This document shows, in pieces, positions 1 through 11,884 of a DNA stretch of 64,000 nucleotides. The notes under the pieces are model-generated. The model did not search any database, was not told the origin of the DNA, and saw only the letters and a program-made list of their open reading frames with translations. Both the position numbers and the translations under genes were made by a program. The stretch lies in NCBI GenBank assembly GCA_030062745.1, contig CP099839.1, positions 5,193,115-5,257,114 on the forward strand. Reading direction: 5' to 3'. The stretch comes from Capitulum mitella (Eukaryota; Arthropoda; Thecostraca; Pollicipedomorpha; Pollicipedidae). Numbering within the stretch: position 1 is the first letter of the stretch; each line of letters opens with the position of its first letter.

Positions 1-1743
1 AGGCGCTGAGAACATAGAGCCGACGTTGTCGCAGTTTTTCCCTTCGGAAACGTCGAGCCAAACGTGGGTCGGAAGGTAAGTTACTCGCAATATCTCAAAG
101 TAATTTACAATTTCCCGCTTTGTGGCCGAACAGCGGCTTTTGCGGCACCGAGCCGGGAGAGGTGCCTAGATTTACGCCCTGCATCGGGCCTCGCAATCAA
201 CCCCTGTGTTGCAGAAAAAAACGAAAAATACATTGCATTAAAATGAACAAAATGTGAAAATAGGATCGCAGCAGGGTCAGTTTGGGCAGAAACGGGAAAT
301 AGGTCGACAGCGCGGTCAGACCACAGGTACAGGGTGCGCGGTCATGGCTCAAGACTTCTTGACTGTTGAAATCCGTCTTTGCCAGGTGAGACATGTCTTA
401 CACGACACGTGCTCAGCGCGCTACATGGCTGAAATATGCTCGAACTTCCTTCCTCTCTTCAAAATCATTCCTGTCGTAAGAGCAGTTGAAGAGGAAACTA
501 ACGCACACTTAAGAGCATACATCCAAACCCGGTAAATAGGTTAAACGATAAAAATAAGTCTATGCGCCATTAATCACCCTTTCTCCGTTTTCTACTGGCG
601 AGAACATTAACCTAGTCGCACAGGAACTGGTCGAAGTGAGAGGCGTGCAGCGCATATCAGCTCCGAGGTACAATGTGCTGCAGCAGAAATAGACGTCACA
701 ACCGGAGATTGCAGACACTGCAGACCGCGCTAAGCTCTGCCGCCAGGCACGATTTACTAGTGCACGGTGCGTTTCACAAATGAAATGGTTCTGAACTGTT
801 TCGTGAAAACACAAGGACTGCCTTCCGCTTTTTTCGAGCCGACATTTGTTTAACCTTCTTTTTATGACGCATCTTGTCATTGTGGACTGGAGCAAAATGA
901 GCGGACGAAATCAGCTTGCGGGATCTGCACAGGTGCAGCTCCCATGGCAGGTTCCATCAGCGGCGCAAAGCAGTCGGATACAGGAATGTAAGTAACATTC
1001 GAAACAGGAAAAATAGCGAATAGATAAATTGCAGCTTCCATTTTTCAGAGCAATTTCTGTCAGTCTTGTTTATTTGCAATAAATATACGGATGGAAAGGC
1101 CTAAATTCTGAACACCAAGCCACAGTGCTCCCCGCCACTCTGGACCACTTCACGCGGAAACGGGAGAACGGATTTAATCCGTACTACGTCTCAGTCAGGT
1201 GTTGTGCGGGACATAAACTGACATTCCTGTCACCCGCGATACCTTTCCGCTTCGCGGGGCAAGCTTCGAATTGACTATTGATCTCCTCAGCAGCGAGTAT
1301 TGTACAGGGCCAAGACTGCGGAAGACGGCAGGCGGAATTCCAGGACGGTTCTGGACAGGTGCGAGCGCCATGTGAACCGGCCTCAGTGCAGCTAACACGC
1401 CCATACACAGTGTGCAACTTTGCACTAGCCGCAAGCATTGCTTTTAATGGTGATTTCAGCTTTACCTCATCAGCCAGCAAACCGTCGTCCGTAATAGAGA
1501 TTAAGGGGAAAAAAGGGACATCTGTTGCCTCCGCAGCTTGGTATAAAGCGACTGTTCTCAGTTATTCTATTCCGCAATCAAACGAGCGGTCGAGGAATTG
1601 AAATTTGACAAATGGTATAACTGAGATGCACATAGCATGAAAAGACAGCAGAACTTTATCAAAACCACTGTTCAGATCATCTGGCATATATATCGGACAC
1701 AATGTATGTTCCATCGCGGACTCGTTATCCTAGTGTGATATGT
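1..1743. other. no recognisable gene
   Basis: Short open frames only, none with a familiar domain or compositional bias. I see no repeat structure that I can delimit. Confidence 0.5.
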
Positions 1744-1800
1744 TAGCGGAATGGTAGGGTGCTTGATTCTCATGCAAGTGAGATGGGTTGGATTCCCGGC
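1744..1800 (+). mobile_element. tRNA-derived SINE-like head
   Basis: TAGCGGAATGG (1744-1754) fits the pol III A box and GGTTGGATTCC (1786-1796) fits the B box with one mismatch, with tRNA-like spacing. The intervening CTTGA/GCAAG stretch could form an anticodon-type arm. There is no credible full acceptor stem, so this is a SINE head or degenerate tRNA copy and not a working tRNA gene. Confidence 0.4.
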
Positions 1801-1929
1801 TGCGGCTGTGATATTTCCTTGCTGGCATGCGTTTTTTCTTCCCGCAGTTGTCCCTCTCCCTCATTGGCCGGCTGACCCCTCACCACGTGACCCTTAACTG
1901 ACCTCAGTAGCGGGTTGGCGAGCGATGGG

Positions 1930-2065
1930 CAGTCGGCCTCCCGACTCGCTCCCGTGCGCACTGGCTCAGGGCTGCTCTCTGAGGCGCACTCCTTGTCCTC
2001 CCCATTCTTTCCGTGCGAGCTGGCTCAGGGCTACGCACTGAGGCGCATTCCTTTTCCTTTCCTGA
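1930..2065. repeat. two-copy tandem duplication, ~56-bp unit
   Basis: The stretch containing gtgcgcactggctcagggct followed by ctgaggcgcactcctt is repeated with small changes about 56 bases later, ending in a CT-rich tail. Confidence 0.6.
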
Positions 2066-2337
2066 CGTCTCCTCGCACACTCCTTTCTAATTTTGTCTTC
2101 TCGCTAGTGGAGGCATGTGAGCCACGGACCTGTTTGTGACGAGCCGGGCTGCTCCGTCGTTAGTTAGCTGTATTTTTGTTAATCTGGCCGATCAAGGATA
2201 ATTAATAGAAGGATCGTTTCCGGGATTCAGAAGATGTTTTCGGTTTCCTTTCTGAGAAGGTCCTGAAGCGGACGGCGACGGACAAACGTAACAATAGCAT
2301 GATTGTGTTCTCTCTTAAATAAGAATTCTGAGGGCTT

Positions 2338-2420
2338 TGTATCACTCTTGCTTTGTACTGGCCTCGTACTGACTATGTACTGGCCTTGTATTGTGCTGTA
2401 TTGGCCTTGCATTGGTATTG
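2338..2420. repeat. short-unit minisatellite (tactggcctt-like)
   Basis: Variants of tgtactggcctcgtactg recur five or six times with irregular 11-20 base spacing. Confidence 0.6.
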
Positions 2421-2814
2421 GCCTTTAAATTTGTGTTGTATGGTTGAAGTTTTCTTTCACGCCTTCTAGCAAACCATTTTCAACGAAGCGAAATTGTTTC
2501 TCTGCAGCATTTAACACAGTCGTGTCTTTATTCAAACCTGAATATCGGAGTGTACGGTCACTAGATCAAGATTCATTTCGGGAAGTTATTTTCCACACAG
2601 ATCAAAAATCAACCGCTCAGTTGCATCTTTACCTGGAGTTGTTTTGTACCAGGCGCCAAACCAAATCGTGATGCCCGGTGCCTCAAGCAATGATAGCTGC
2701 TGTCCTCAGATCAGATCAAGGTCATCCGTCATTGCTGTCCTCAGTCCATAGATCAGCTGTCCCGGGCGAATTATTCAGAAAACGATAAACCATCTCTTAA
2801 CACCGTCAGGTTGA

Positions 2815-3005
2815 GTCTCGCCTGGCCATAGTACGGATGACCCTTCTGCCCTTCCGTCCTGCCGTGGTACAGATGACCTCTTCCGTTTTGTCCTGCCGCA
2901 GTACAGATGACCCCTTCTGTCTCGTCCCGCCGTGGTGTGCGCGACTCTTCTGTCTCGCCCTGTCGTGGTATAGGTGACCCCTGCCTCCTCGGCCTGCCCG
3001 TGGCT
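2815..3005. repeat. ~35-40-bp minisatellite
   Basis: Degenerate units with tacagatgacccttctg and gtcctgccgtggt alternate about five times. Open reading frames here on the - strand are by-products of the repeat. Confidence 0.65.
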
Positions 3006-3135
3006 GGATGATCTTGTCTGTCATACCAGATGAAAAAAAAAACAGTAATAGGACAGCAGACATACATAGTTCATTCATTTGCTGTGGTCGTACATCCTTT
3101 TAAGTTCATAGTTCGTTACATTTTCTGTGTATGTA

Positions 3136-3202
3136 TCTCCCTTTCCCTCTCTCTCCCTCTCTCTCTTTCTGTCTGTCCTCTATCTCTTTCTCTCTCTCTC
3201 TA
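3136..3202. repeat. CT-rich microsatellite
   Basis: Imperfect (CT)n/(CCCTCT)n tract. Confidence 0.8.
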
Positions 3203-6200
3203 TTTTAATATTTATCTGCTTAGATGCACCTTTCTGGCCAAAATTCTCTCAAGAGTACTGACATGGAACTTAACTCTACTGCGGGACCAAATTTTAGAGC
3301 TAAATCGCACTGGGGGGATCTTATTCGGCCCCTTTCATATCCCGGCAACCAGGCGTCCAAATGTGCTTGAAGACTGCTCTAACAAATCTTTTTGACATGA
3401 TCTACAATTCTGCATGTTTTAAAATACGAAAAATCCTCAACGGTGGTGTCAGAAATCAAGGAAGCAAGTTTTGTATCATGTTCATTGGTCGCCATTGGAT
3501 CAGTTATTATTGCCAGAGGATCTACAGAATGAATGGAAATGAGACCCAAGGACCGAGAACATGTTTTTAGGGTGGAAAATATCTTCAAACAGACATCGAT
3601 AACAGGTCCAGCGACTATATTAGGGAGGGTAACGTATAACGCCTTTTTGTACTTTTACGAATATGTGTTGTCTGAAAAGACCCAAAATAAACCCTTTTGC
3701 CCTTTTCTTTACCTTGGAGCGTAAAGAATCAGCTGGCTTACAACTGGCTTACCACTGGCTTTCTGGTGGCGCCAGAAATGAATAATGAGGGGCTGGAGCC
3801 CTGACTTGTGATACAGGCGGAAGTGTCTATATCGGTGCGTGCATTATGGTCGCATTCGCTCGTGGTCTCTGTGTCTGATATTTTGTTTGAAATGATGCTG
3901 TACAGTACAGCATGTATCAACGACGTAGCCAGAAGCTCTCAATGGGGGAGCGATATTTGCTGTCATCTGGTCTGCGTATTTTACATGCTGATGGGGCTTA
4001 AAACGTGCTGAAAACAGTTACTGTGACGTAACATGCATTTTCTATAGAAATAATAACCACCAATGGCGATGCCAGAAATCTGGAAAGGAGGCCATTTTTT
4101 GAGTAATCATCACTCTTGTTTAAAATGCCAAGAACGGTACCTTGGTCTTTACCGTGATATGTGGGTCCCAAGCAAGGTTTCTTGAATCCGCCCCTGGCGA
4201 TATACACCATAGGTTGTGTTAACAAGCATATTGTTCACGTAAAGTCGCGGACCAATCCAAAGATCCCCTTAAAGTAGCATTATGCGGACGTTAGTTTCGT
4301 AACATGGCATATTACGTGCTCATTTTTGGTCCCCTGGATCCGACCACGTAGTCATCAAGTTCTCTTTCCATGTCAGAATAAACAGAAAAGGTATGAAGGG
4401 AGCGAAGCAAATGCCATTATATCTGTCCTAGATCTGACAATTTAGACCAGCTACTTTGAGGAAATTTACCTTGAACTGTGTATGTAAATGTCCTGTACTG
4501 CACTGCACTGTAAATTTACTCTGAGGAAAATAATATCTTGAATGCTCCTTTTTTCTTCCCTAAATCCGTCATTATTCCATAAACTGTTGCGGATATGTTG
4601 TAAGGCATGAAAAGAACAGGTGCTTTGCAAAAAAAATTGCGACCTGATTCCGCAACATCGAATACATTGCGTCGAGGCGTTGAGGGCTCTGCCTGAAAAA
4701 TGGCGAAAAACGGCTGAACATTCCTCCCAAAAACTCCTCCTGGACCCGCCTCTTATAATGTTAGGAGTCAAATTTTTCACAGCGGATGAAAACAAATGTT
4801 AGGAAAAGTCACGGGGTTACATGGACCTATCTCAAATTGTTCAGAAATAGCAGGCGAAAAACGTCAGGGAGGAGGGGATTATGAAGTTTCCCAGCCTGGA
4901 ACAGCGTTAACATTTGTTGTCCGGAGATCGTGGTTGCTGGAGTCCCATCGTGCTGTAACTCGCATATCGCTATTACGCCAAGTTTAATGTTTTGCGCCCA
5001 TAAACACTGGCAAGTGGCATGGCGACATGGGGCTAACTGGCGACAACACAACTTGCGAAATGTACTATAATGTATTAGGCACTATGTTATGTCAAGTCCT
5101 CGCTGCATAGGTGTAGGAATGCCGGAAAAGGAGCAAACGTCATTGCCATATTTTCAGGCATCTCTTTATTTCCAGTGCTGTTACATTAAGGCACAACATT
5201 CGGGAAACGTGGTGGCCTTGCCATAGTTGGTTCCTCCGATTCCTTTGTTCATACACTGATGTCACGACAAGTATGAGTTTTCTGCATTTGGTCCATAAAG
5301 CCGACTGACATGAATATGTCCGTAGGAGCCTCTATTGCTCGAGATGAAATTAGCTAGACACACAATCATGTTTTGTCCTTTGTCTCGAGTCAAACAACGT
5401 TGATCAGAAGCCTGACTTGATGGCTGCCACGCATATGATGTGTGTTAAGCATGTTACGAGACGTGGCAAATTATAAACTGTCTTTCTTGTCCCGTTCGAC
5501 ATCAGTACAGTGAAACGGCATTGCGCCTGCTAATATGCAGTGCACACACTATCAGGTGATTTAATTCGAATGAGTGCATTTTTGGATACAAGATATTTGC
5601 ATGGCTTATTATAGTTTGCAATGAAACAAAAAAGTTTTCTTTTTCCTCTCGCCTCAGAATAATTTACGAGAAGACCTGTTATTTCCCATTGCCATTAACC
5701 GCGTGCCTGTGAACAAAACTTCCTGTGATCTGGATTTATTTGTTCACTTATTTATTGAAATGTCTACTTTTATTTCATGGGATCATAAGTAATGGCAACC
5801 TGGAAGGACGTGGTGAAATAAAGCGCAGACTTAAAAAACGCCACTATTTGCGTGTAAATGATGCTGCACTGCATTTCTATACAAAGAAATTGCATAAGTC
5901 ATGTTGCACTGAATTACTATACAAAGTGATCACAAGGTTTTTAGCTGACGAGTTCATGATTGCAAATTCACATAGATAACTTGGATCTGGATACCTGACA
6001 TTTGAAGCTTGCGAAAAATTTCATATGTTGCTGCGGCATCGCCTGCTATCTTTAGCTATTGCATAAACAATTATATTGGAATTGTTTCCTCGAAACTTTG
6101 TCCTGAGCTTCCCCTCAGAACAGATTTGTAGTCAACATAATGTCAATTCGTTTGTTATGCAGGACTGGAAACTGTTGCACTCGTTATAGATTAATTCATA

Positions 6201-7314
6201 TCTTGTGTTCCTAAGGCGTTCCGAAATACAATCATCAATCGATGTGTAATGGTCGTAATTCAGTTGGATCAGAGGCATCAGATGCACTGGACTCATTCCG
6301 TTTTTATGAATAACCTGAAGGGGAACACAATAACGCGTGTTCAAAATATCACCCGGTTATAATAAATGTTCCAAATCTTCCTCCATATTTTCCGTGAAAA
6401 GCGTCGCAGTTTTTCATATGGGACGGAAAAGAAGTTGTCTTGGATCTTCAAATGACGTTACAATACAAAAAACAAAATAATTGATATCTCGTATGAGAGT
6501 GATTAGGCTGACCATTCCCTGATCAAAACAATACGATCTGTATCTCGCTTGCTCAACATAAACTCACGTCTTGCATGAATAAGAGGGCCACGAATCTGTG
6601 AATAAAATTGTCGTTCCATACATCACTTTCTTGTTTATGCCACAGTAACCCTATTAGGTACTTCTAAGCCATTTGTGAATAAAAAGGACGATCATTTACG
6701 AACAGGGATGAAAACTTTCCTTCTTCACCGGGCAGAAAAGTTTGGCCTCTGGACTCTCCGCTCCAGGGACACCCCCCGCCTCTCGAACGGGCAATTTAGC
6801 GGGCCGCGTCTTCCCGACCTCTGCGTGAGCTTTAACTCGACAAATTGTCAGCCGCCTCCCAGGAGAAATCCCGCTCATTCCACCTCCGAAACTCAATTAC
6901 CGCACTTGTCAAAATCCTGATAGATGAAAGAAACGCCGCTTTTTTGCACGGCGCTCTTTGTATCGGCGATTGGCCGTAAGGAGGTGGTCAGTTTTAATGC
7001 GCTGATCTCGGCTGCAGTCGGCATATTCCAGGGCGAAATACTTTCTCCAGCACGTGCTTTTGTTATTTCCGTACTCACGCCGGCCTAATGGTGCGCCGGC
7101 CACAAAGGGTTCGGTAATGCGGGGAACCTCCAGGGTAATTCCGGCGCGATATTATTTTTGAGTTATTTCGGCTCTTATTCATCTGGCTGCCGTATCGGCA
7201 GCGGTCGGCTATCGGGCGAACGGGGGTCTCGTGCGGGTCCACGGTCCCTGGGGAGCATGGGGCAGCCCTGCCCGGCTCCGCCGGCTAGCCAGGGCAGAGC
7301 GGGGCACGCTCCTC
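3203..7314. other. no recognisable gene
   Basis: About 4 kb without a convincing coding exon or a repeat that I can delimit. A triple actggctta motif sits at 3732-3766. Fragments resembling the ends of dispersed elements (gaatccgcccctgg near 4180-4195) occur. Confidence 0.45.
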
Positions 7315-7612
7315 GTACAGACAATGGAACAGAGAGCTCCCCGTACAGGCACCAGGACAGCGAGCTCCTCCAGACAGGTACCAGGGCAGTGGGCTCCTCC
7401 AGACAGGCACCAGGGCAGCGAGCACCTCCAGACAGGCATCGGGACATGGAGCTACGATGGACAGGGATCAGGGCAGGAAGGTCCCCTGGGAAGACACCAG
7501 GGCAGGGAGCTCCCCGGCAGACAACGGAGCAGGGAGTTCCCGGACAGACACCGGGGCAGTGAGCTTCCCTAAACGGACACCAGGGAAGAGGCTCTCCCAG
7601 ACAGACGCCATG
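7315..7612. repeat. ~30-bp GC-rich minisatellite
   Basis: About ten degenerate units of the form gacaggcaccagggcagcga plus gctcctcca. The overlapping open frames in several registers are repeat artefacts. Confidence 0.8.
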
Positions 7613-9943
7613 GTAAATGTTAACCCTCGCAAAGGTGGACGTCCGATCATCTTCGCACTGGAGGGGGAGAGAGGGGTCCAGACCTCTTTCCCCTAACTTT
7701 TGATTTGCTGATCGGCTTAGCATAACATTTGGCACACATCATGCTTGTTATCTTAAATGTTGATGCAAGACGTTTGCAGGAGATGTCTTGAGTAACATTT
7801 GAGTTATTGAGGTTTACCTTTCCACTACTCGACGCCCGCTTACGAAACACGGTGGGGCGGCGGCCGTGCGCTGCGGCGGCCGGCAGCGTTTCCCCGTTCT
7901 GTAAACAACGTATCGGTTCGCACCAAACACACTTTTTCTCATTTGCTTTGATTTTGGCGCCATTATACGTGCAATGGAGCAATATAAGCTCACGCAACAG
8001 ATCAAATGATTGCGTCTTATTTTAGGCACAGCGGTGCGAAATATTCCTGTATTTTGCCGGCAACGATGAACACATCTCACCCTTGGCATTTTATGCTCGT
8101 TGCGGACGAGCCTGTAGCAGAAAATGTTATAATCTATCAAACATTTGATTCCTCATTACATTGCAAACATAACTGCGCGTAATTTATTGCATTTAGACCA
8201 TTTTTGTAGTTTTGGAAGTAGAAAAGATAACGATGCGCCGCCCAGCGGGCTGTGTGTTGTCCGCACACTGAAAAACGTCTACCTCTTGGGCATATACTCT
8301 GCTCCTTGGGCGTTCTGAGTTTCCGCTTGATTTCCAGCAATTTTGTGCGTGTCTTTTCATCTGTGTTCTATTGTCCACTGCTGCATGAGGGCGATTTCCA
8401 GTGAACGCTTACGGAAAACCGTATTGCATCACCGTCGCTGAAGGTGTCATAACACGTCAGGATATTTTGATCATTTGTTTTGTTTAATGCTCATAGGTGT
8501 TCCTGTCAAAACGTGGAGCTAAAGACGAGATCATCGACGTTTTTTACGGCCCAGATTTTTTATTCGAAAGCAAACCAAGGCAGAACATTCTTTTTAGAAA
8601 TACCCCATCACAGCAAGACTAAACAAACCATGATGGTAAAACCAGTGCGTTGGTATGGATGATACAGCGCGAGTAAAAAGTGCGATACTTCATATCCAGG
8701 CTGAACCCTTTTGGCAGAAGGACGACGAGTAGTACTTGTCGTCAGAGTTTCGAAGTCCCATGTGTGTCAGCTGCACCATCCCACAGGTGGGTGCATGCAT
8801 GTAGGATGGTGTATGCATTATGCATTATGGTGTACACCACCATAATGTATTGCCTGAGCCATTGCATTCCTTCTAAGGTTCGAGATCTAGAAGGATTTTA
8901 TGTTCTTCCTAATTGAGGTTGATGGCGAGCCTCGAACGATAAAAACCGCTCCGAAAAAAAATCCTTGGAGGCGAAATCTATGCATGCGTACAGGATGTGT
9001 GGAAAACTGAAGAGTAAAACCGAAAGGTTTAGTCTTTCTCGGCCTGGAAGCTTAAGTTTGTGTGATCAGCAAAGGTCTCTCGAGAACCCTTGAGAAGTTT
9101 TCGCATCTGTTTACTGTTGGGAAGCCCTGAAAACTGTGCTTCTTCTTCTTTTTGTTCCAGGAAGGTAGTTCGATAAAACTTGTCCCACACTGCGCTCCAT
9201 ATAAAAAGGGAACGGCCGGAAAACTGAGTTTTTGAAAGATGAACGAAGGCAGGTTTGGATGATTTCGTCGAAATTAGCTGGCTTAAGATGAGTAGGTTTG
9301 TTTACTACAACTGGGGGTAACTTGTGCCGAAGATGTGGGGCTGTTGATTATGTACATTTATATATCAGATACTTCTAACTCGAACTTCTGGAGTTATAAA
9401 CTGTGACAAACAAACCGTGTAACTTCAAACAGCGATCTCCAGCTGGGTGAAACCCCTCCCAGCTTTGAAAAAGGCTCAAAATCATTAAAATTAAATTTAG
9501 AGCAAAAAATAATACCGAAAATGAATCTAATGGTCATTTTTTAATTAAGCGACGTCTTCTCTCATGACTGAACTTATTTTACCACGTTTATCAACCATCA
9601 ACGACACCGCTTATCATGCAGACCCAAAAATTCCGGAGACAAGAACTCTCAAACTGTAAGTCGGAGTAGCCTAAAATTCCGACAGACGTGTTTGGGGCCC
9701 GGGAGAGCCCCTTGGAACTAATTCTCATCAAAATCTGATAGATGGTATGTAATGATGTCCTTTTCACTGCTCGATCTGCCATGGAATGTAATCAATGGAA
9801 ACTATAAAATCGCCCGCCCGCGATTTTATTTATGACCTGGTCACAGGACGAAGACTCGAAAAGTTTTTTTCCCGAATGCTATTTCATCGAATGTGCAAAT
9901 ATTGACTGTTTTTTGGCCGATATATGTTTTTTGGACATGCCTG

Positions 9944-9944
<1 letters not shown>
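7613..9944. other. no recognisable gene
   Basis: I see no domain, RNA gene or clear repeat. Near 8800-8845 there is a short atgcattatgg / ccaccataatg inverted motif. Confidence 0.45.

Positions 9945-9999
<55 letters not shown>
9945..9999. repeat. (TA)n microsatellite
   Basis: Uninterrupted TA dinucleotides, 55 bases. Confidence 0.97.
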
Positions 10000-10002
<3 letters not shown>

Positions 10003-10102
10003 GAGTATTTCGGGAGCAGGTTCTCTTGTAGGCAAAGATCGTTAAACACACATTTTAAGTCTTGTTACGACTTTTCGCTGTTCAGCCAAGCGGCGAGGCA
10101 GA

Positions 10103-10276
10103 TGCCAAAAGAATCAAGAATCGGCCATGAAGACAAGGAAAATTCCATTGAGGTAATAGAAGGTAAAGTAAAAAGTCATATGTTACATGATGTCCATTGG
10201 ATGTATATCAACATATTTACCTCCATGGGTCATTTTCAGGGATCAAATTATGGCGAATTCATGCGATTACACATAC

Positions 10277-10333
<57 letters not shown>

Positions 10334-10922
10334 AAGACATCTCGCGCAATGGTTAGTCAGATAGTCAGGCGCTTCATACCAAACGACATACACATGCAGT
10401 TACAGAGCTAATGTTCTGTCGTACAGAGCCAGGTGTGTATATGTTAGGAGGGTGGCCCTAAGAACCACCTCCCAGAAAACGACGGACAGTATCTGACTCG
10501 GGCTATGCTGACGAACAACACTGTTATCATCCTGCAATGTCACGACAAACGTCGGCTGACGATTGCTGAGACAACATACATCATACATCACGCACTAGTT
10601 GTCAACGGACGGAACAAAACACACACACACATACCTGGTTCTATACGACAGAACATTAGCTGTGTAACTTTGCGTGTGTATGCATGTCGTTCAGTATGAA
10701 GTGCCTGACTAATCATCGTGCGAGATGTCTCTATTTTTTTCTCTCTTTCCCTCTCTCCCTCTGTAACCGTATGAATTCGCTATAATTTGATTCCTGAAAA
10801 TGACCCAAGGAGGCCGAAACGCTAATATACACCAAATAGTCATCATGTGGCACATGACTTTTTACTCTATCTACTATTATCTTAATGCGATTTTTCTTGT
10901 CTTCATGGTTAATTCTCTTGGC
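10103..10922. mobile_element. Penelope-like element remnant with inverted terminal copies (IR-A)
   Basis: Two arms, 10103-10440 and 10618-10922, are inverted copies: for example catgaagacaaggaaaatt on the left matches the complement of 10888-10906, and gttctgtcgtacagagccagg matches the complement of the segment near 10637. Between them, on the + strand (about 10505-10625), an open frame reads TVIILQCHDKRRLTIAETTY, resembling the C-terminal end of the GIY-YIG endonuclease of Penelope-like elements. The left arm carries a (GA)n tract. The right arm has ctgaaaatgacc followed by gccgaaacg, as in PLE terminal repeats. Family assignment is by pattern only. Confidence 0.6.
10281..10331. repeat. (GA)n microsatellite
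   Basis: Uninterrupted AG repeats, 51 bases. The matching place in the right inverted arm (about 10735-10762) is a degraded CT-rich tract, so the repeat was probably part of the element. Confidence 0.95.
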
Positions 10923-11032
10923 AAGTTTGCATCATAATGTCTCGGCTGCACAGTAAAAAGTCCTAAGAAAACTGGAAAATGTCCACAAAAAGATACAATC
11001 CGGAAACGTTGTCGTGTTTAATGATCTTTGCT

Positions 11033-11069
<37 letters not shown>
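11033..11069. repeat. (TA)n microsatellite at the left edge of IR-B
   Basis: TA repeats forming the outer left end of the 11.04-11.88 kb palindrome. Confidence 0.95.
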
Positions 11070-11072
<3 letters not shown>

Positions 11073-11247
11073 CAGATATATATTCGTGTATCACAGTAGG
11101 ACGTATACTTTCAGGTTTATCTTGTTAAAAACGACTGCAACGTCGGCTTTTACTAGCTTCCTGATCGTTCTTTTTCGATGGAGCGAGCTGTCGTCTTTAG
11201 TTCTGTCGTCATTCGGCATATGAGGGTCACAGGAACACCACTTATTT

Positions 11248-11278
11248 ACGTTTCGAAAAAGTCCACTTTCATCTTCAG
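11248..11278 (-). ncRNA. hammerhead-ribozyme-like motif in PLE arm
   Basis: Read on the - strand: CTGAAGA (fits the CUGANGA core), a possible stem II AAAGT/ACTTT, then CGAAAC. Penelope-like elements are known to carry hammerhead motifs in their terminal repeats. Stem I/III and cleavage competence cannot be judged here; probably a relic. Confidence 0.35.
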
Positions 11279-11667
11279 AATGTGTTACAAAAAAAGACAT
11301 TCATCGCGACGTTACACTTTTGCGTTTTAGCAATGAAACCGACGAGATCATGCGTCTCAAATATAAAAATACTTTCGTTGTTGATATTTCCGGACAGTGC
11401 ACATTCTGTTCCGAAATTCAACACCGGCAGGCTACCTTAACTGTTACGGAAAAACCAGTGACATGCAAGACTAGGCTAATACAGATTAGATTACACAGGC
11501 TTGACGATGAGCTTGCCTGCCGGTGCAGAACTACCAGAACAAAATGTTCACTGTCGGGGAATATCAACAGCGAAAATACTTTTGTATCTGAGACGCATGA
11601 CCTTGTCGTTATAATTGCTAAGATGCAAAACTGTAGCGTCGCGATGAATGCCTTTTTGCAACATATT

Positions 11668-11701
11668 CTAAAGATGAAAAATGAGCTTTTTCGAAACGTC
11701 A
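11668..11701 (+). ncRNA. hammerhead-ribozyme-like motif in opposite PLE arm
   Basis: The + strand reads CTAAAGATGA, a short AAAA/TTTT stem and CGAAACGTC: the mirror copy of the motif at 11248-11278. The CTAAAGA core departs from CUGANGA, so it is likely inactive. Confidence 0.3.
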
Positions 11702-11842
11702 ATAACTGAGTTTTTGTGACTCCGATACGCCGATTAATAACCGAACTAATGACGATAGTTCGCTCTACAAAAAAGGAAAGAAAAAAAACACCATAAGGAA
11801 GCTGATAAAAACCAACGTTGCAGTCGCTTTTAACTACATATG

Positions 11843-11845
<3 letters not shown>

Positions 11846-11881
<36 letters not shown>
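11846..11881. repeat. (TA)n microsatellite between IR-B and the RT-bearing PLE
   Basis: 36 bases of AT repeats lying exactly where the - strand PLE N-terminal frame from 12077 breaks off. Confidence 0.95.

Positions 11882-11884
<3 letters not shown>

Larger units (their letters stand above)
11036..11881. mobile_element. ~0.85-kb inverted-repeat (palindromic) PLE remnant (IR-B)
   Basis: The arms 11072-11436 and 11508-11845 are inverted copies. Left gttaaaaacgactgcaacgt pairs with the complement of acgttgcagtcgcttttaac at 11814-11833; left gatcatgcgtctcaaatata pairs with the region 11590-11606; left acaccggcaggct pairs with 11514-11526. The central loop is about 70 bases. Each arm has a hammerhead-like CTGAAGA...GAAAC motif, and both outer ends are (TA)n. 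On the - strand the right arm reads VVKSDCNVGFYQLP, resembling the N-terminal part of PLE reading frames. Confidence 0.7.

Noticed and set aside
1744..1800. Possible functional tRNA gene
   Set aside because: A and B boxes are good, but no 7-bp acceptor stem pairs at the expected positions; called a SINE-like head instead.
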